Shown: positions 24,170 through 32,094 of the stretch, piece by piece
Position numbering within the stretch: position 1 is the first letter of the stretch
Layout: every line of letters starts with the position of its first letter
Made by a program: the position numbers and the translations under genes
Assembly: GCA_035628035.1 (NCBI GenBank)
Contig: DASPKS010000097.1
Span: 1-41,426, forward strand
Source: DASPKS01 sp035628035
GTDB taxonomy: Bacteria > Bacteroidota > Rhodothermia > Rhodothermales > Rubricoccaceae
Reading direction: 5' to 3'
DNA length: 41,426 nucleotides
Notes under the pieces: model-generated
The model's input: the letters and a program-made list of their open reading frames with translations, nothing else
Told to the model about the DNA's origin: nothing
Databases searched by the model: none

Positions 24170-27100
24170 TCACCAGCCCGGGAGGAAGTTCAGCCCGAAG
24201 ACGGCCGTGCGGTCGTCGCGCGAGAGCGGGAACGCATAGTACGGCTCGAGCACGAGCGCGCCAAGGATGTTGAACCGGATCGAGCTCCCCACCGAGAAGA
24301 TGGGGCGCTGCTCCGAGAATGGCGTCCCGATCGCGATCGTGCCCTCGCCCCCAGGCCCCTGCAGCTGAAACTCCTGGATCGTCCCCCACGCCATCCCCGC
24401 GTCGGCGAAGAACGTCAGCTCGGCGGGGGCGAAGGGGAAGTTGACGAGGCCATAGCCGGTGGTCCCCAGAAGGGGGAGGCGGATCTCGGCGTTGGCCACG
24501 CCGAGGCGGCTCCCGAAGAGGCGGTCCTCGAACGCATTGTAGGCGGCGTTCGACTCGAACGAGCTCGACGAGTACCCGCGCACGAGGGCGCCGTAGCCGA
24601 GGTAGAGCGGGGTGAGCCGGCCGCTCGTGGCGTCGGGGCCGTACCGTCCGTAGTGGAGCGCCCGCGCGGCGAACGTAAGGGGGAGCCGCTGCGGGAAGCC
24701 CGGCACACGGAGGAGGAAGTACCGACGGTAGTCGGCCGTGACGGTGGCGAAGTCGAGCGAGCCCAGGATGCCGTCGACGCCGAGGCGGTAGCGGCCCCCA
24801 CGCGCAGGCGAGGTGAACCCGAACGAGGAGTAGTCCCCCACGAAGGCGACTCCGCCTTCGGCGAGGTGGAGCGCGTCGAAGAGGGAGTCGGAGCCGGGCA
24901 CCTCCTCGCGGCCGAGGAATTGGATGAACCCGTCGTCGGTGATGACGTAGCGGTCGTAGTCGAGGTCGTACCCGATCCGGCGGTAACCAACCTCGCCCTC
25001 GAAACGGCGCGTCTGGCTCAGGGGGTAGGCGGCAAGCGCCGCCGCCTGGGAGACGAGCGTGCGGTAGTAGTAGCGGGTAGGGGAAGCCGCGTCGGGGTCG
25101 CTCGATGGGGCTACGTCAATGAACGTCTGGAGGTAGGGGATATGCCCGATCTGGACGCCGTAGTTGAACCGGCTCTTCCGGTTGAGGTAGATCGCCTGCC
25201 CGCCCACGTCCTGGATCGTCCCGTTGGCGGCGATGGCCACCCCGAGGACGTGGTCGGAGAGCTCGTCGGAGAACAGGAACGAGACGCCGCCGGCCACGCC
25301 GAACCCGCTCCCGTAGTACGGGTCGTAGATGGCCCCGACGGAGGGCTGGCTGACGTAGTCGAGCTGGAGGCCCGGGCGGTAGGAGCGGTCCGGGAAGGCG
25401 CGCGTGGCGGGAAGCCCGCCCGTCTCGTCGGCGAGGTAGCCCTCCACGACCGACCGGGAGTGAGCGGCGGCCGGCGGGAGCAGTACGGCCTGCTCGGCCT
25501 CGGGCCCGACCGGCTCGACGGGGGTCCCCTGCGTCTGCTCCCGCTCGAGGGCGTAGACGGTGTACTTCTGCGCCTCGAACACCGAGTACATCATACGCCC
25601 CGACTGCTGCGCGACGGAGAGAGCGGGGGAGAGGTCGGCGATCCCGGCCACGCCGGTGGCGAGGTCGGTCACGCGGAACAGCCCGCCGGTGTCGCGGTCG
25701 AGGCGGTAGACGTTGTTGAACCCGTCGCGGTCGGAGATGAAGAAGAGGCTCCGGCCATCGGGGCTGAAGGCAGGGTTGATGTGCTTGGCCCCGGCGAAGA
25801 GCGTGAGCGTCTCGATCTCGCCGGAGGAGAGGTCGTAGAGGGCCAGCCGCATCGGGGCGTAGGTGAGCCGGTCGAAGTCGGTCCCCGGCCCGCGGTCGGT
25901 CACGAAGGCGAGGGTCTGACCATCGGGGCTCCACGCCGGCTGGAGGTCGGCGTACCGGTCGTTCGTGAGCTGGCGCACCGTGCCCCCCTCGACGTCGACG
26001 ACGTAGAGGTCGGCGATGCCCCCGCGGATGCCGGTGAAGGCGATCCGCCGGCCGTCGGGGCTCCACGCGGGGTCCTTGATGGCGCCGATGTCGCGGACGG
26101 CGATGCGCTGCTCGACGTCGCGCGAGCGCACGTCGAGGATGGCGATCTCGTTGTCGCCCCCGGCGAAGACCACGTAGGCGAACCGCCGGCTGTCCGGGCT
26201 CCACGTCCCGGCCGACTCGATGAACCGGATGGCGTCGATGTGGGGGTCGGTGCCGACGGACTGGAGCTGCTTGAGGATGCGGCCGGTCTCGGCGTCGGCG
26301 AGGAAGAGGTCAATCCCGAAGAGGTCGCGCTCGGAGAGGAAGGCGACGTAGCGCCCATCGGGCGAGACCTGCGGGGCGATGTTGAGGTCGCCGGCGTCGA
26401 GGTCGCGCGCGAGCACGCGGCGGGCGGCGGTGGGGCGGAGCGCCGCGCGGACGGAGTCGGGGAGGGGGCGGGCGTCCTCGTCGGGGTCCTCCTCGTTCTC
26501 GCGGATGGCCTCCGCGATCTGGTTGGGGAGGGTGCGGTCCTCGACGGTGGGGAGGAACGCCTCACGGAGGGCGTCCTCCCAGCGGGCCGAGAGGGTGTCG
26601 GACGGGAGCCCCGTGACGGTTACGATGGCGGAGTCGAGCGGCATTTCGAGCGCCGTCTTGAACAGGCGCACGGCCGCCTCGTCGCCGTAGACGCCGCCGA
26701 CGTAGGCCCAGAACGGCTGCCCGTACTGGTACTCGTTGAAGCGGGGGTTCGAGACGAGCTGGTCGACCGTCGGGAAGGCGTCGCGGAGGAGGGCGTCGCG
26801 CATCCACATCGCCGTGAGGGCGTCCTCGCGCCCGACCGAGAGGTATTCCGCCAGCCCCTCGATGAGGAACAGCGGGAGCCGGACGAACTGCTGGAACCGG
26901 TTCCCCCGCTGCGCGATGTCGTACTGGAACTGGTGGACGAGCTCGTGGCCGAGCACGTGGTCGGTCTCGGCGTAGGTGGCGCCCACGGGGAGCACGACGC
27001 GCTGCTTCAGCCCCTCCGTGACGCCCTGCGTCCCCTCGCCGATGAGCCCGCTGACGGCGTTGGTCTGTCGGAAGTCGGCGTCGTCGGCGTAGAGGATGAT

Positions 27101-27388
27101 GGTCTTCCGCTCGTCGAAGGTGTGCTGGAGGATCGCGCTCAGCCGGGTGTACCACCGCTCGGCCATGCGCGCCACGTCGCGGGCGGCCTGCTCCTCCTCG
27201 GGGTAGTAGAAGAGGTCGAAGTGCTCCGTTTCGAGGACGCGGAAGTCGAAGTCGTCGTAGCGGACCTTGTTGCGGCCGAAGTACTGCGCGTCGGCCACGG
27301 GGGCCAGGAGGGCCGCCGGGACGGCCAGGGCAAGGGCCGCGAGGGCAGGGCGGAGAAAGCGAAGCTTCCTGAAGGGAAACGAGCGCAT
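24170..27388 (-). CDS. Secreted three-part protein: gluzincin-like metallopeptidase, TolB-type propeller, C-terminal barrel
   Basis: A 1072-residue envelope protein. Signal peptide 1-35 ends VADAQ. Residues about 45-330 form a peptidase-MA-like domain with HELVH at 148-152 (zinc ligands and catalytic Glu) and a downstream EGLAEYL at 177-183 that supplies the probable third ligand. Residues about 340-640 contain repeated WD40-like/PD40 blades with SPDGR-type signatures (WSPDSRRFAY, WSPDGRRIAF, WSPDGQTLAF, FSPDGRSLFF), as in TolB. The last 400 or so residues are amphipathic strands with LPLLGTTGYG, FADAGMAWG and a final GLNFLPGW, resembling an Omp85/surface-antigen barrel. Similar architectures occur in Bacteroidota and related phyla with unknown substrates. 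It is the first gene of a minus-strand run leading into pyrD. Confidence 0.8.
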   Translation of the reverse strand: MRSFPFRKLRFLRPALAALALAVPAALLAPVADAQYFGRNKVRYDDFDFRVLETEHFDLFYYPEEEQAARDVARMAERWYTRLSAILQHTFDERKTIILYADDADFRQTNAVSGLIGEGTQGVTEGLKQRVVLPVGATYAETDHVLGHELVHQFQYDIAQRGNRFQQFVRLPLFLIEGLAEYLSVGREDALTAMWMRDALLRDAFPTVDQLVSNPRFNEYQYGQPFWAYVGGVYGDEAAVRLFKTALEMPLDSAIVTVTGLPSDTLSARWEDALREAFLPTVEDRTLPNQIAEAIRENEEDPDEDARPLPDSVRAALRPTAARRVLARDLDAGDLNIAPQVSPDGRYVAFLSERDLFGIDLFLADAETGRILKQLQSVGTDPHIDAIRFIESAGTWSPDSRRFAYVVFAGGDNEIAILDVRSRDVEQRIAVRDIGAIKDPAWSPDGRRIAFTGIRGGIADLYVVDVEGGTVRQLTNDRYADLQPAWSPDGQTLAFVTDRGPGTDFDRLTYAPMRLALYDLSSGEIETLTLFAGAKHINPAFSPDGRSLFFISDRDGFNNVYRLDRDTGGLFRVTDLATGVAGIADLSPALSVAQQSGRMMYSVFEAQKYTVYALEREQTQGTPVEPVGPEAEQAVLLPPAAAHSRSVVEGYLADETGGLPATRAFPDRSYRPGLQLDYVSQPSVGAIYDPYYGSGFGVAGGVSFLFSDELSDHVLGVAIAANGTIQDVGGQAIYLNRKSRFNYGVQIGHIPYLQTFIDVAPSSDPDAASPTRYYYRTLVSQAAALAAYPLSQTRRFEGEVGYRRIGYDLDYDRYVITDDGFIQFLGREEVPGSDSLFDALHLAEGGVAFVGDYSSFGFTSPARGGRYRLGVDGILGSLDFATVTADYRRYFLLRVPGFPQRLPLTFAARALHYGRYGPDATSGRLTPLYLGYGALVRGYSSSSFESNAAYNAFEDRLFGSRLGVANAEIRLPLLGTTGYGLVNFPFAPAELTFFADAGMAWGTIQEFQLQGPGGEGTIAIGTPFSEQRPIFSVGSSIRFNILGALVLEPYYAFPLSRDDRTAVFGLNFLPGW

Positions 27389-27550
27389 GGGCGTGGGGTG
27401 GTGAGGCGAGGGCCCAGAAAGACAGGGGGCTAGGGAGGGGCCGCCCGGCGTCGCGCGAGGTCACAGAGGGCACGCGGAAAGGACCGGAGGGGGCGCTCCC
27501 GTCGTTCCGGCGCCGAGGGGGTCTACCCCCGACCTTCGTTCGGGTTCTTA

Positions 27551-27617
27551 GGCGGTCAACCGTTCGGACCGCCCTGGGGCCGGGCGGGAGGGCCGGCGCG
27601 CCCGGCCAGCGTTTTTT
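27551..27617 (+). ncRNA. Candidate structured leader or small RNA with intrinsic terminator
   Basis: On the plus strand, a 7-bp hairpin (27551-27557 with 27567-27573) is followed by a 9-bp GC stem (27578-27586 with 27599-27607, 12-nt loop), then 4 nt and six T residues (27612-27617). No plus-strand gene lies upstream for six kilobases, so the terminator has no obvious client. A GACCTTCG stretch at 27531-27538 could be a degenerate -7 box for a short transcript. It may be a small RNA or an attenuator before mrdA-rodA. This is inference from base pairing only. Confidence 0.4.
27578..27617 (+). terminator. Intrinsic terminator-like hairpin with T6
   Basis: A 9-bp perfect GC stem with a 12-nt loop followed by AGCG and TTTTTT. 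It is oriented towards mrdA and lies about 75 nt before its start. Confidence 0.55.
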
Positions 27618-27662
27618 GTAGAACCCTCGCGCGTTCGGCCGAACCCCGCGGAGCGACGAGGG

Positions 27663-27670
27663 TATGTTGC
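27663..27670 (+). promoter_or_regulatory. -7-type promoter box (TATGTTGC) of mrdA-rodA
   Basis: It overlaps the first possible ATG (27664) of the mrdA frame and lies exactly 20 nt before the in-frame GTG at 27691, the same distance as in two other genes here. Confidence 0.4.
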
Positions 27671-27690
27671 GCGACCCGCCCCACCCCGCC

Positions 27691-29541
27691 GTGGCCCCTC
27701 GCTTCTCTCCCTCCACCAGCAAGGACGAGGCCCGCCTCCGCCTCCGGATCTTCTCCGGGCTCGTCATCGCCGTCGTCGCCCTCCTCGGCGTGCGCCTGGC
27801 GCACATGCAGCTCCTCGACCGCGAGCGCTACGCCGTCGAGGCCGAGGGCAACGCCATCAAGACGAACATCGTCCGCCCGGCGCGGGGGTACGTCTTCGAC
27901 CGGAACGGGACCCTCCTCGTCGACAACCAGACCACGCTCTCGATCACCGTCACGCCGCGGTACTTCGACGAGGCGAACCTCCCCCTCATCGCGCGCCTGA
28001 CGGGGTTCCCCGAGGCCGACGTGCGGCGGAGCTACGAGCAGGTGAAGGCCCGCTCGTCGTACCAGACGGCGACGCTCCTGCGGGACGTCCCCTTCGCCGC
28101 GTTCGCGCGGCTCCAGGAGCACCAGTACCACCTCCGGGGGATCGGCTTCGAGGAGAGCCAACAGCGGCGCTACCACGGCCCGCCCCGGCTGTCCCACGTG
28201 CTCGGGTACGTCCGCGAGGTCTCGGAAGCCCAGCTAGAGGCGCTCCAGAACCAGGGCTACCGCCAGGGCGACATGGTGGGCATCACGGGGATCGAGCGGG
28301 AGTACGAGACAGTGCTCCGCGGGCGGCCCGGCCGCGAGTTCGTCCTCGTGAACGTGCACGGGATGGAGGTACAGCCCTACGAGGGCGGCGCGCTCGACGT
28401 CGAGCCGCAGTCGGGGTACGAGCTCCGCCTCACCATCGACGCGCGGACGCAGGCCCTCGCCGAGAGCCTCTTCACGGGGAAGCGCGGCGGCGCCGTGATG
28501 ATGGACGCCCGCACCGGCGGCATCCTCTCGATGGTCTCCGCGCCTGACTTCGAGCCGTCCGGCTTCAGCGGGCGCATGACGCAGGACTTCGTCGACTACG
28601 TGTGGCGGAACCCCGCGCAGCCGCTGTTCAACCGCGCCACGCAGAGCTACCAGCCGCCCGGCTCCACGTGGAAGCCGTTCATGGCGCTCGTCGGCCTCGA
28701 GGAGGGGCTCATCCGGGAGGACACGAAGCTGTTCTGCGGGGGCGGCTACTTCCTCGGGCGGCTCTACCGCTGCCACGGCGGGAGCCACGGGTGGATCGAC
28801 GTGAAGACGGCCATCCAGCGGTCGTGCAACACGTTCTTCTTCCGCGTGATGAACGACCACCTCCTCGAAGGGCGGCGGCTCGACCTCAACGTGTGGGCGA
28901 CGTGGGCGCACCGGTTCGGGTTCGGCGTCCTCGCGCCGCTCGACCTCCCCGACCAGAGCACCGGGCTCATCCCCGACACGTCCTACTTCGACCGGGTCTA
29001 CCCCGCCGGCTGGACGAGCGGCTACACGGTCAACCTGGGGATCGGACAGGGGAACATGGGCACGACCCCGCTCCAGCTGGCCCGCTACACCGCGGCCATC
29101 GCCAACGGGGGCACGCTCGTCACGCCGCACCTCGTCCGCGAGCAGGTGGACCCCGCCACGGGTGTGGCCCGCGAGCCCGCCCGGCCGCGGCCGCGCCGCC
29201 TCCCCGTGAGCCCCGAGAACTTCCGGATCGTCCAGCGCGGGATGGAGCTGGTCTCGGAGGCGGGTACGGCGCGCGGCCTCCAGATCGAGGGCGTCACGAT
29301 GGCGGCCAAGACGGGGACGGCGCAGAACCCCGGCGGCAAGGACCACTCGGTGTTCATCGCGTATGCCCCCATCGAGAACCCTCAGATCGCCATCGGGGTG
29401 ATCGTCGAGAACGCCGGGTTCGGCGCGCAGGCGGCCGGCCCCATCGCGAGCCTGATGATCGAGCAGTACCTCACCGGGCGGATCGCCCGGCCCGAGCTCG
29501 TCCAGATGGTGATGGCCCGCCGCTCGGAGGGGGACACCTGA
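27691..29541 (+). CDS. mrdA: Penicillin-binding protein 2 (elongasome transpeptidase)
   Basis: A class B penicillin-binding protein of 616 residues from this start. One transmembrane helix lies near the N-terminus (FSGLVIAVVALLGVRL). The pedestal region carries RGYVFDRNG. The transpeptidase domain has PPGSTWKPF (SxxK), RSCNTFFF (SxN) and AAKTGTAQNP (KTG). With RodA it builds lateral-wall peptidoglycan in rod-shaped cells. The GTG at 27691 is preferred to the ATG at 27664, because a -7-type box covers the latter and the remaining leader (VAPRFSPSTSKDEARLRLRIF) is a normal cytoplasmic tail; if 27664 is used the protein is 625 residues. The stop is 6 nt before rodA, so the two are co-transcribed. 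Confidence 0.95.
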   Translation: MAPRFSPSTSKDEARLRLRIFSGLVIAVVALLGVRLAHMQLLDRERYAVEAEGNAIKTNIVRPARGYVFDRNGTLLVDNQTTLSITVTPRYFDEANLPLIARLTGFPEADVRRSYEQVKARSSYQTATLLRDVPFAAFARLQEHQYHLRGIGFEESQQRRYHGPPRLSHVLGYVREVSEAQLEALQNQGYRQGDMVGITGIEREYETVLRGRPGREFVLVNVHGMEVQPYEGGALDVEPQSGYELRLTIDARTQALAESLFTGKRGGAVMMDARTGGILSMVSAPDFEPSGFSGRMTQDFVDYVWRNPAQPLFNRATQSYQPPGSTWKPFMALVGLEEGLIREDTKLFCGGGYFLGRLYRCHGGSHGWIDVKTAIQRSCNTFFFRVMNDHLLEGRRLDLNVWATWAHRFGFGVLAPLDLPDQSTGLIPDTSYFDRVYPAGWTSGYTVNLGIGQGNMGTTPLQLARYTAAIANGGTLVTPHLVREQVDPATGVAREPARPRPRRLPVSPENFRIVQRGMELVSEAGTARGLQIEGVTMAAKTGTAQNPGGKDHSVFIAYAPIENPQIAIGVIVENAGFGAQAAGPIASLMIEQYLTGRIARPELVQMVMARRSEGDT

Positions 29542-29547
29542 CCGCCC

Positions 29548-30804
29548 ATGCGCCCCTGGTATAAGAACCTCGACTGGACGGTCCTCGCCGCGTGGGTTGG
29601 GCTCGTCAGCATCGGGCTGACGGCGATCTACAGCGCCACGCACGGCCCGGCGCGGGAGTTCTTGCTCCTCTCGGTACAGCAGAACTTCGACCGCCAGCTC
29701 CAGTGGTTCGTGATCAGCGCGTTCGTGCTGACCGTGATCCTGTTCACGCCGGCGCGGCTGATCCAGCGTCTCGCGCTCCCTGCGTACGCGGGCGGGATCG
29801 CGCTGCTGCTCGGCGCGCTCGCCTTCGGGACCGAGGTGAACGGGGCGAAGGCGTGGCTCTACCTCGGGCCCATCGGTCTCCAGCCCGGCGAGATCGCCAA
29901 GGTGGGGACCGTCCTCGCTCTTGCCTTCCTCCTTTCGACGAAGGAGGCCCGCACGGGCGGCTTCCGCTTCGTCCTCCTCGCGGGGGGCGTCGTGTTCCTC
30001 CCCGCCGCGCTCCTCCTTGCCGCGAACGACACCGGGACCGCGCTCGTCTTCCTCGCGCTCGTCCCGGTGATGCTGTTCTGGTCGGGGCTCGTCCCACTCA
30101 CGTGGATGGCGCTGATGCTGGCCCCGGCGGTGGCGGCCTACCTCGCCATCGTCAGCCTGACGGCCGCGCTCGTCTTCGCCGTCGCGTTCACCGCTGCGAT
30201 GCTCATGCTTGCGCGCTCGCAGGCGATGGCGGGCCTCGCCCTCGGCGTCTCAGGCGGGACGGGCATCGCCGCGTGGCTCGGCCTCAACAAGATCCTCCAG
30301 CCCCACCAGGTCGGCCGCATCAAGGCGTTCGTGGACCCCGAGGCGTACCGGCTCACGGAGGGGTTCCACGTGATCCAGGCCAAAGCCGCCATCGGCTCGG
30401 GCGGGTTCCTCGGGAAGGGGTTCACGAACGGGACGCAGACCCAGCTCGCCTACATCCCCGAGCAGTCCACCGACTTCATCTTCTGCGTGATCGGGGAGGA
30501 GTTCGGGTTCGTCGGCGCGATGGTGCTCCTCAGCCTGTTCGCGTGGCTGCTCATCCGGCTGGCGTCGGTGGGCGCGGCGGCGGCGTTCTCGTTCCCGCGC
30601 CTCGTCGCCGCCGGCGTTACGGGCGTCTTCCTGTTCCACATCCTCATCAACATCGGGATGACGGTGGGGCTGATGCCGGTGATCGGGATCCCGCTCCCGC
30701 TCATCTCCTACGGCGGCTCGGCACTCCTCGCCAACACGATGCTGATCGCGATCACGCTGAACCTCGCCGCCCGCCGCGACGAGTTCGCCGTGTATAGCGG
30801 CTGA
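29548..30804 (+). CDS. rodA: Peptidoglycan glycosyltransferase RodA
   Basis: A 418-residue SEDS-family polymerase with about ten membrane helices that polymerises lipid II during cell elongation. The segment GFHVIQAKAAIGSGGFLGKG and the catalytic-Asp motif STDFIFCVIGEE (Asp309, equivalent to Asp262 in E. coli RodA by alignment from memory) are conserved. The C-terminal LPLISYGGSALL is also typical. Two usually conserved motifs are altered: QPSE is QPGE (112-115) and PDLG is NDTG (160-163). An extra hydrophobic stretch around 200-245 makes it longer than the E. coli protein. It sits 6 nt after mrdA and converges with a lipoprotein gene 18 nt downstream. Confidence 0.95.
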   Translation: MRPWYKNLDWTVLAAWVGLVSIGLTAIYSATHGPAREFLLLSVQQNFDRQLQWFVISAFVLTVILFTPARLIQRLALPAYAGGIALLLGALAFGTEVNGAKAWLYLGPIGLQPGEIAKVGTVLALAFLLSTKEARTGGFRFVLLAGGVVFLPAALLLAANDTGTALVFLALVPVMLFWSGLVPLTWMALMLAPAVAAYLAIVSLTAALVFAVAFTAAMLMLARSQAMAGLALGVSGGTGIAAWLGLNKILQPHQVGRIKAFVDPEAYRLTEGFHVIQAKAAIGSGGFLGKGFTNGTQTQLAYIPEQSTDFIFCVIGEEFGFVGAMVLLSLFAWLLIRLASVGAAAAFSFPRLVAAGVTGVFLFHILINIGMTVGLMPVIGIPLPLISYGGSALLANTMLIAITLNLAARRDEFAVYSG

Positions 30805-30822
30805 CCGCGAGGGCGCGAGTCC

Positions 30823-31227
30823 TCAGCCGGAGATGCGGCGGTAGACCGTCGTCACGCCGAAGGGGTCCTCGAGGTGGAGCCGCCCGCGCACGACGCGGAG
30901 GATCGCGCTCCCGCTCAGCCCTTCGAACGTGACGCGCCGCCCGTCGAGCTGGCCGCGATACGTTTGCGTGCCGCCGCCGGCCCGGCGGTCCACGCCCGAG
31001 AGCGTGACGCGCCCTCCGGCCGTGATCGTGAGCGTCTTGACGAGGACGTCGCGCTCGAGGTCGCGCGTGGCCTCGGGGTCGCCTAGCACCTCCACGGCGT
31101 CCCACGCGCCGACGACCACGACGCCGTCGATGACCGGCTCGCTCCCGCCGGGCGCCGGGCCGGGGGCGTAGGCCGGGGCACACCCGGCGGCGAGGAACAG
31201 GAGGCTGAGCACCAGGAGCGTGCGCAT
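30823..31227 (-). CDS. Small lipoprotein of unknown function
   Basis: A 134-residue protein with a lipoprotein signal (LLFLAAGC, Cys16). A Pro/Gly linker follows, then a beta-rich domain containing VLVKTLTITAGGRVTLSGVD and LDGRRVTFEGLSG, repeated alternating strands that end TTVYRRISG. No family is recognised. The ATG at 31227 is chosen because it starts the signal peptide; the frame extends beyond it only through the neighbouring gene. It starts 4 nt after the stop of the upstream lipoprotein gene, so the two are surely co-transcribed and perhaps act together in the envelope. Confidence 0.65.
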   Translation of the reverse strand: MRTLLVLSLLFLAAGCAPAYAPGPAPGGSEPVIDGVVVVGAWDAVEVLGDPEATRDLERDVLVKTLTITAGGRVTLSGVDRRAGGGTQTYRGQLDGRRVTFEGLSGSAILRVVRGRLHLEDPFGVTTVYRRISG

Positions 31228-31231
31228 AAGG

Positions 31232-31966
31232 TCAGCGGCGGCGGAGGGGGCCGTCGGCGTCGAGCAGCGGGCGGAGCTCGTCGTAGCCGAACGAGACGTA
31301 GAGCGTGCCGGCCGCGTAGGGGGCGACGGCGTAGGGCGCGAAGTAGAGCGTGAGGCTGTCCGGGCCGAGCGTGTAGACGGAGAGCGTCGTGGCGTCCGCC
31401 GGCACGCGCTCCTCGAAGAGTGTCCCTCGGCCATACAGGTCGATCAGGCGCGGGAGCGCCCACGCGGCGAGGGAGTCGCGGTAGGCGACACCGGGGCGGA
31501 AGAGGGCCGAGAGCGGGATCGGCCGGCCCGTGCGGAGGTCGTAGTTGAGGGGCAAGAGGAAGTGGTTGCCATGCGCGCCGCCGGTGTAGGCGTACGCGCT
31601 CAGGAGCCCGCTGTAGAGCGTGCCCGAGACGTGGGCCGTCTCATACCCGCCCTCCACGTCCGTTTCGAAGGGGAAGTCGGCCGGCGGTGGCTCGACGGGG
31701 CGGACCGCCGCGACGAACGCGCGCACGCTGTCGGCGATGGCGGTGTTCACCGCGGCGAGGGCCGGGTGCGCGCCGTCGAGCTGGGGATAGGTGACGTGGG
31801 CGCGGTAGCGGAGCGCGCGGTCCGCCTCGACGAGGGAGTCCTCCCGGAGGGCCGGCGCCGGGGAGGTGTCCTCGGTGGCTACGCCATCGGTCGATGGTGC
31901 GTCATTGTCTCCCACCGCGCAGGCTGCGACGAAGAGCGCGAAGAGGGCGGCGGAGAGGGGACGCAT
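31232..31966 (-). CDS. DUF3298/RsiV-like lipoprotein
   Basis: A 244-residue protein with lipoprotein signal (FALFVAAC, Cys16) and an acidic linker. The domain from about residue 50 shows the DUF4163/DUF3298 pattern: YPQLDG then AVNTAIADSVRAFV, a middle FETDVEGGYETAHVSG, YAYTGGAHGNHFLLPLNYDLRTGRPIPLSALF, and a final strand LTLYFAPYAVAPYAAGTLYVSFGYDEL. RsiV, whose extracellular domain binds lysozyme, belongs to this superfamily, but here there is no anti-sigma part, so the ligand is unknown. The ATG at 31966 gives the signal peptide. A TAAGTTGC box at 32031-32024 on the minus strand, 57 nt upstream, may be its promoter; it is divergent from the argS promoter. Confidence 0.75.
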   Translation of the reverse strand: MRPLSAALFALFVAACAVGDNDAPSTDGVATEDTSPAPALREDSLVEADRALRYRAHVTYPQLDGAHPALAAVNTAIADSVRAFVAAVRPVEPPPADFPFETDVEGGYETAHVSGTLYSGLLSAYAYTGGAHGNHFLLPLNYDLRTGRPIPLSALFRPGVAYRDSLAAWALPRLIDLYGRGTLFEERVPADATTLSVYTLGPDSLTLYFAPYAVAPYAAGTLYVSFGYDELRPLLDADGPLRRR

Positions 31967-32023
31967 CCGGACGGGGGAGGGGTGAAGAACGCGGAAAAGC
32001 CGCGCCCGTACCGCACGGGGCGG

Positions 32024-32031
32024 GCAACTTA
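32024..32031 (-). promoter_or_regulatory. -7-like box (TAAGTTGC) of the lipoprotein pair
   Basis: Minus-strand TAnnTTnn match in the divergent region with argS, 57 nt before the ATG at 31966. Confidence 0.3.
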
Positions 32032-32056
32032 CGAAAGCCCCGGAAACCCCCCGGCG

Positions 32057-32064
32057 TAGCTTCG
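32057..32064 (+). promoter_or_regulatory. -7-type promoter box (TAGCTTCG) of argS
   Basis: Same octamer as before the CPBP protease gene. It lies 30 nt before the ATG at 32095. Confidence 0.45.
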
Positions 32065-32094
32065 CCTCCCCTCTCATCCGCTCCGTGCCCCTCC

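Larger units (their letters stand above)
27389..27690. other. Divergent intergenic region between the metallopeptidase gene and mrdA
   Basis: About 300 nt without a gene. It holds two hairpins and a T6 tract on the plus strand (27551-27617), then the -7-type box of mrdA at 27663. Nothing promoter-like was found for the minus-strand gene. There is no ORF with coding character. Confidence 0.6.

Noticed and set aside
24137..27433. 1098-codon open frame on the plus strand opposite the metallopeptidase gene
   Set aside because: Its translation is a low-complexity Val/Glu/Gly/Arg mix caused by GC skew opposite a real gene. The minus-strand protein has a signal peptide, HELVH and propeller repeats.
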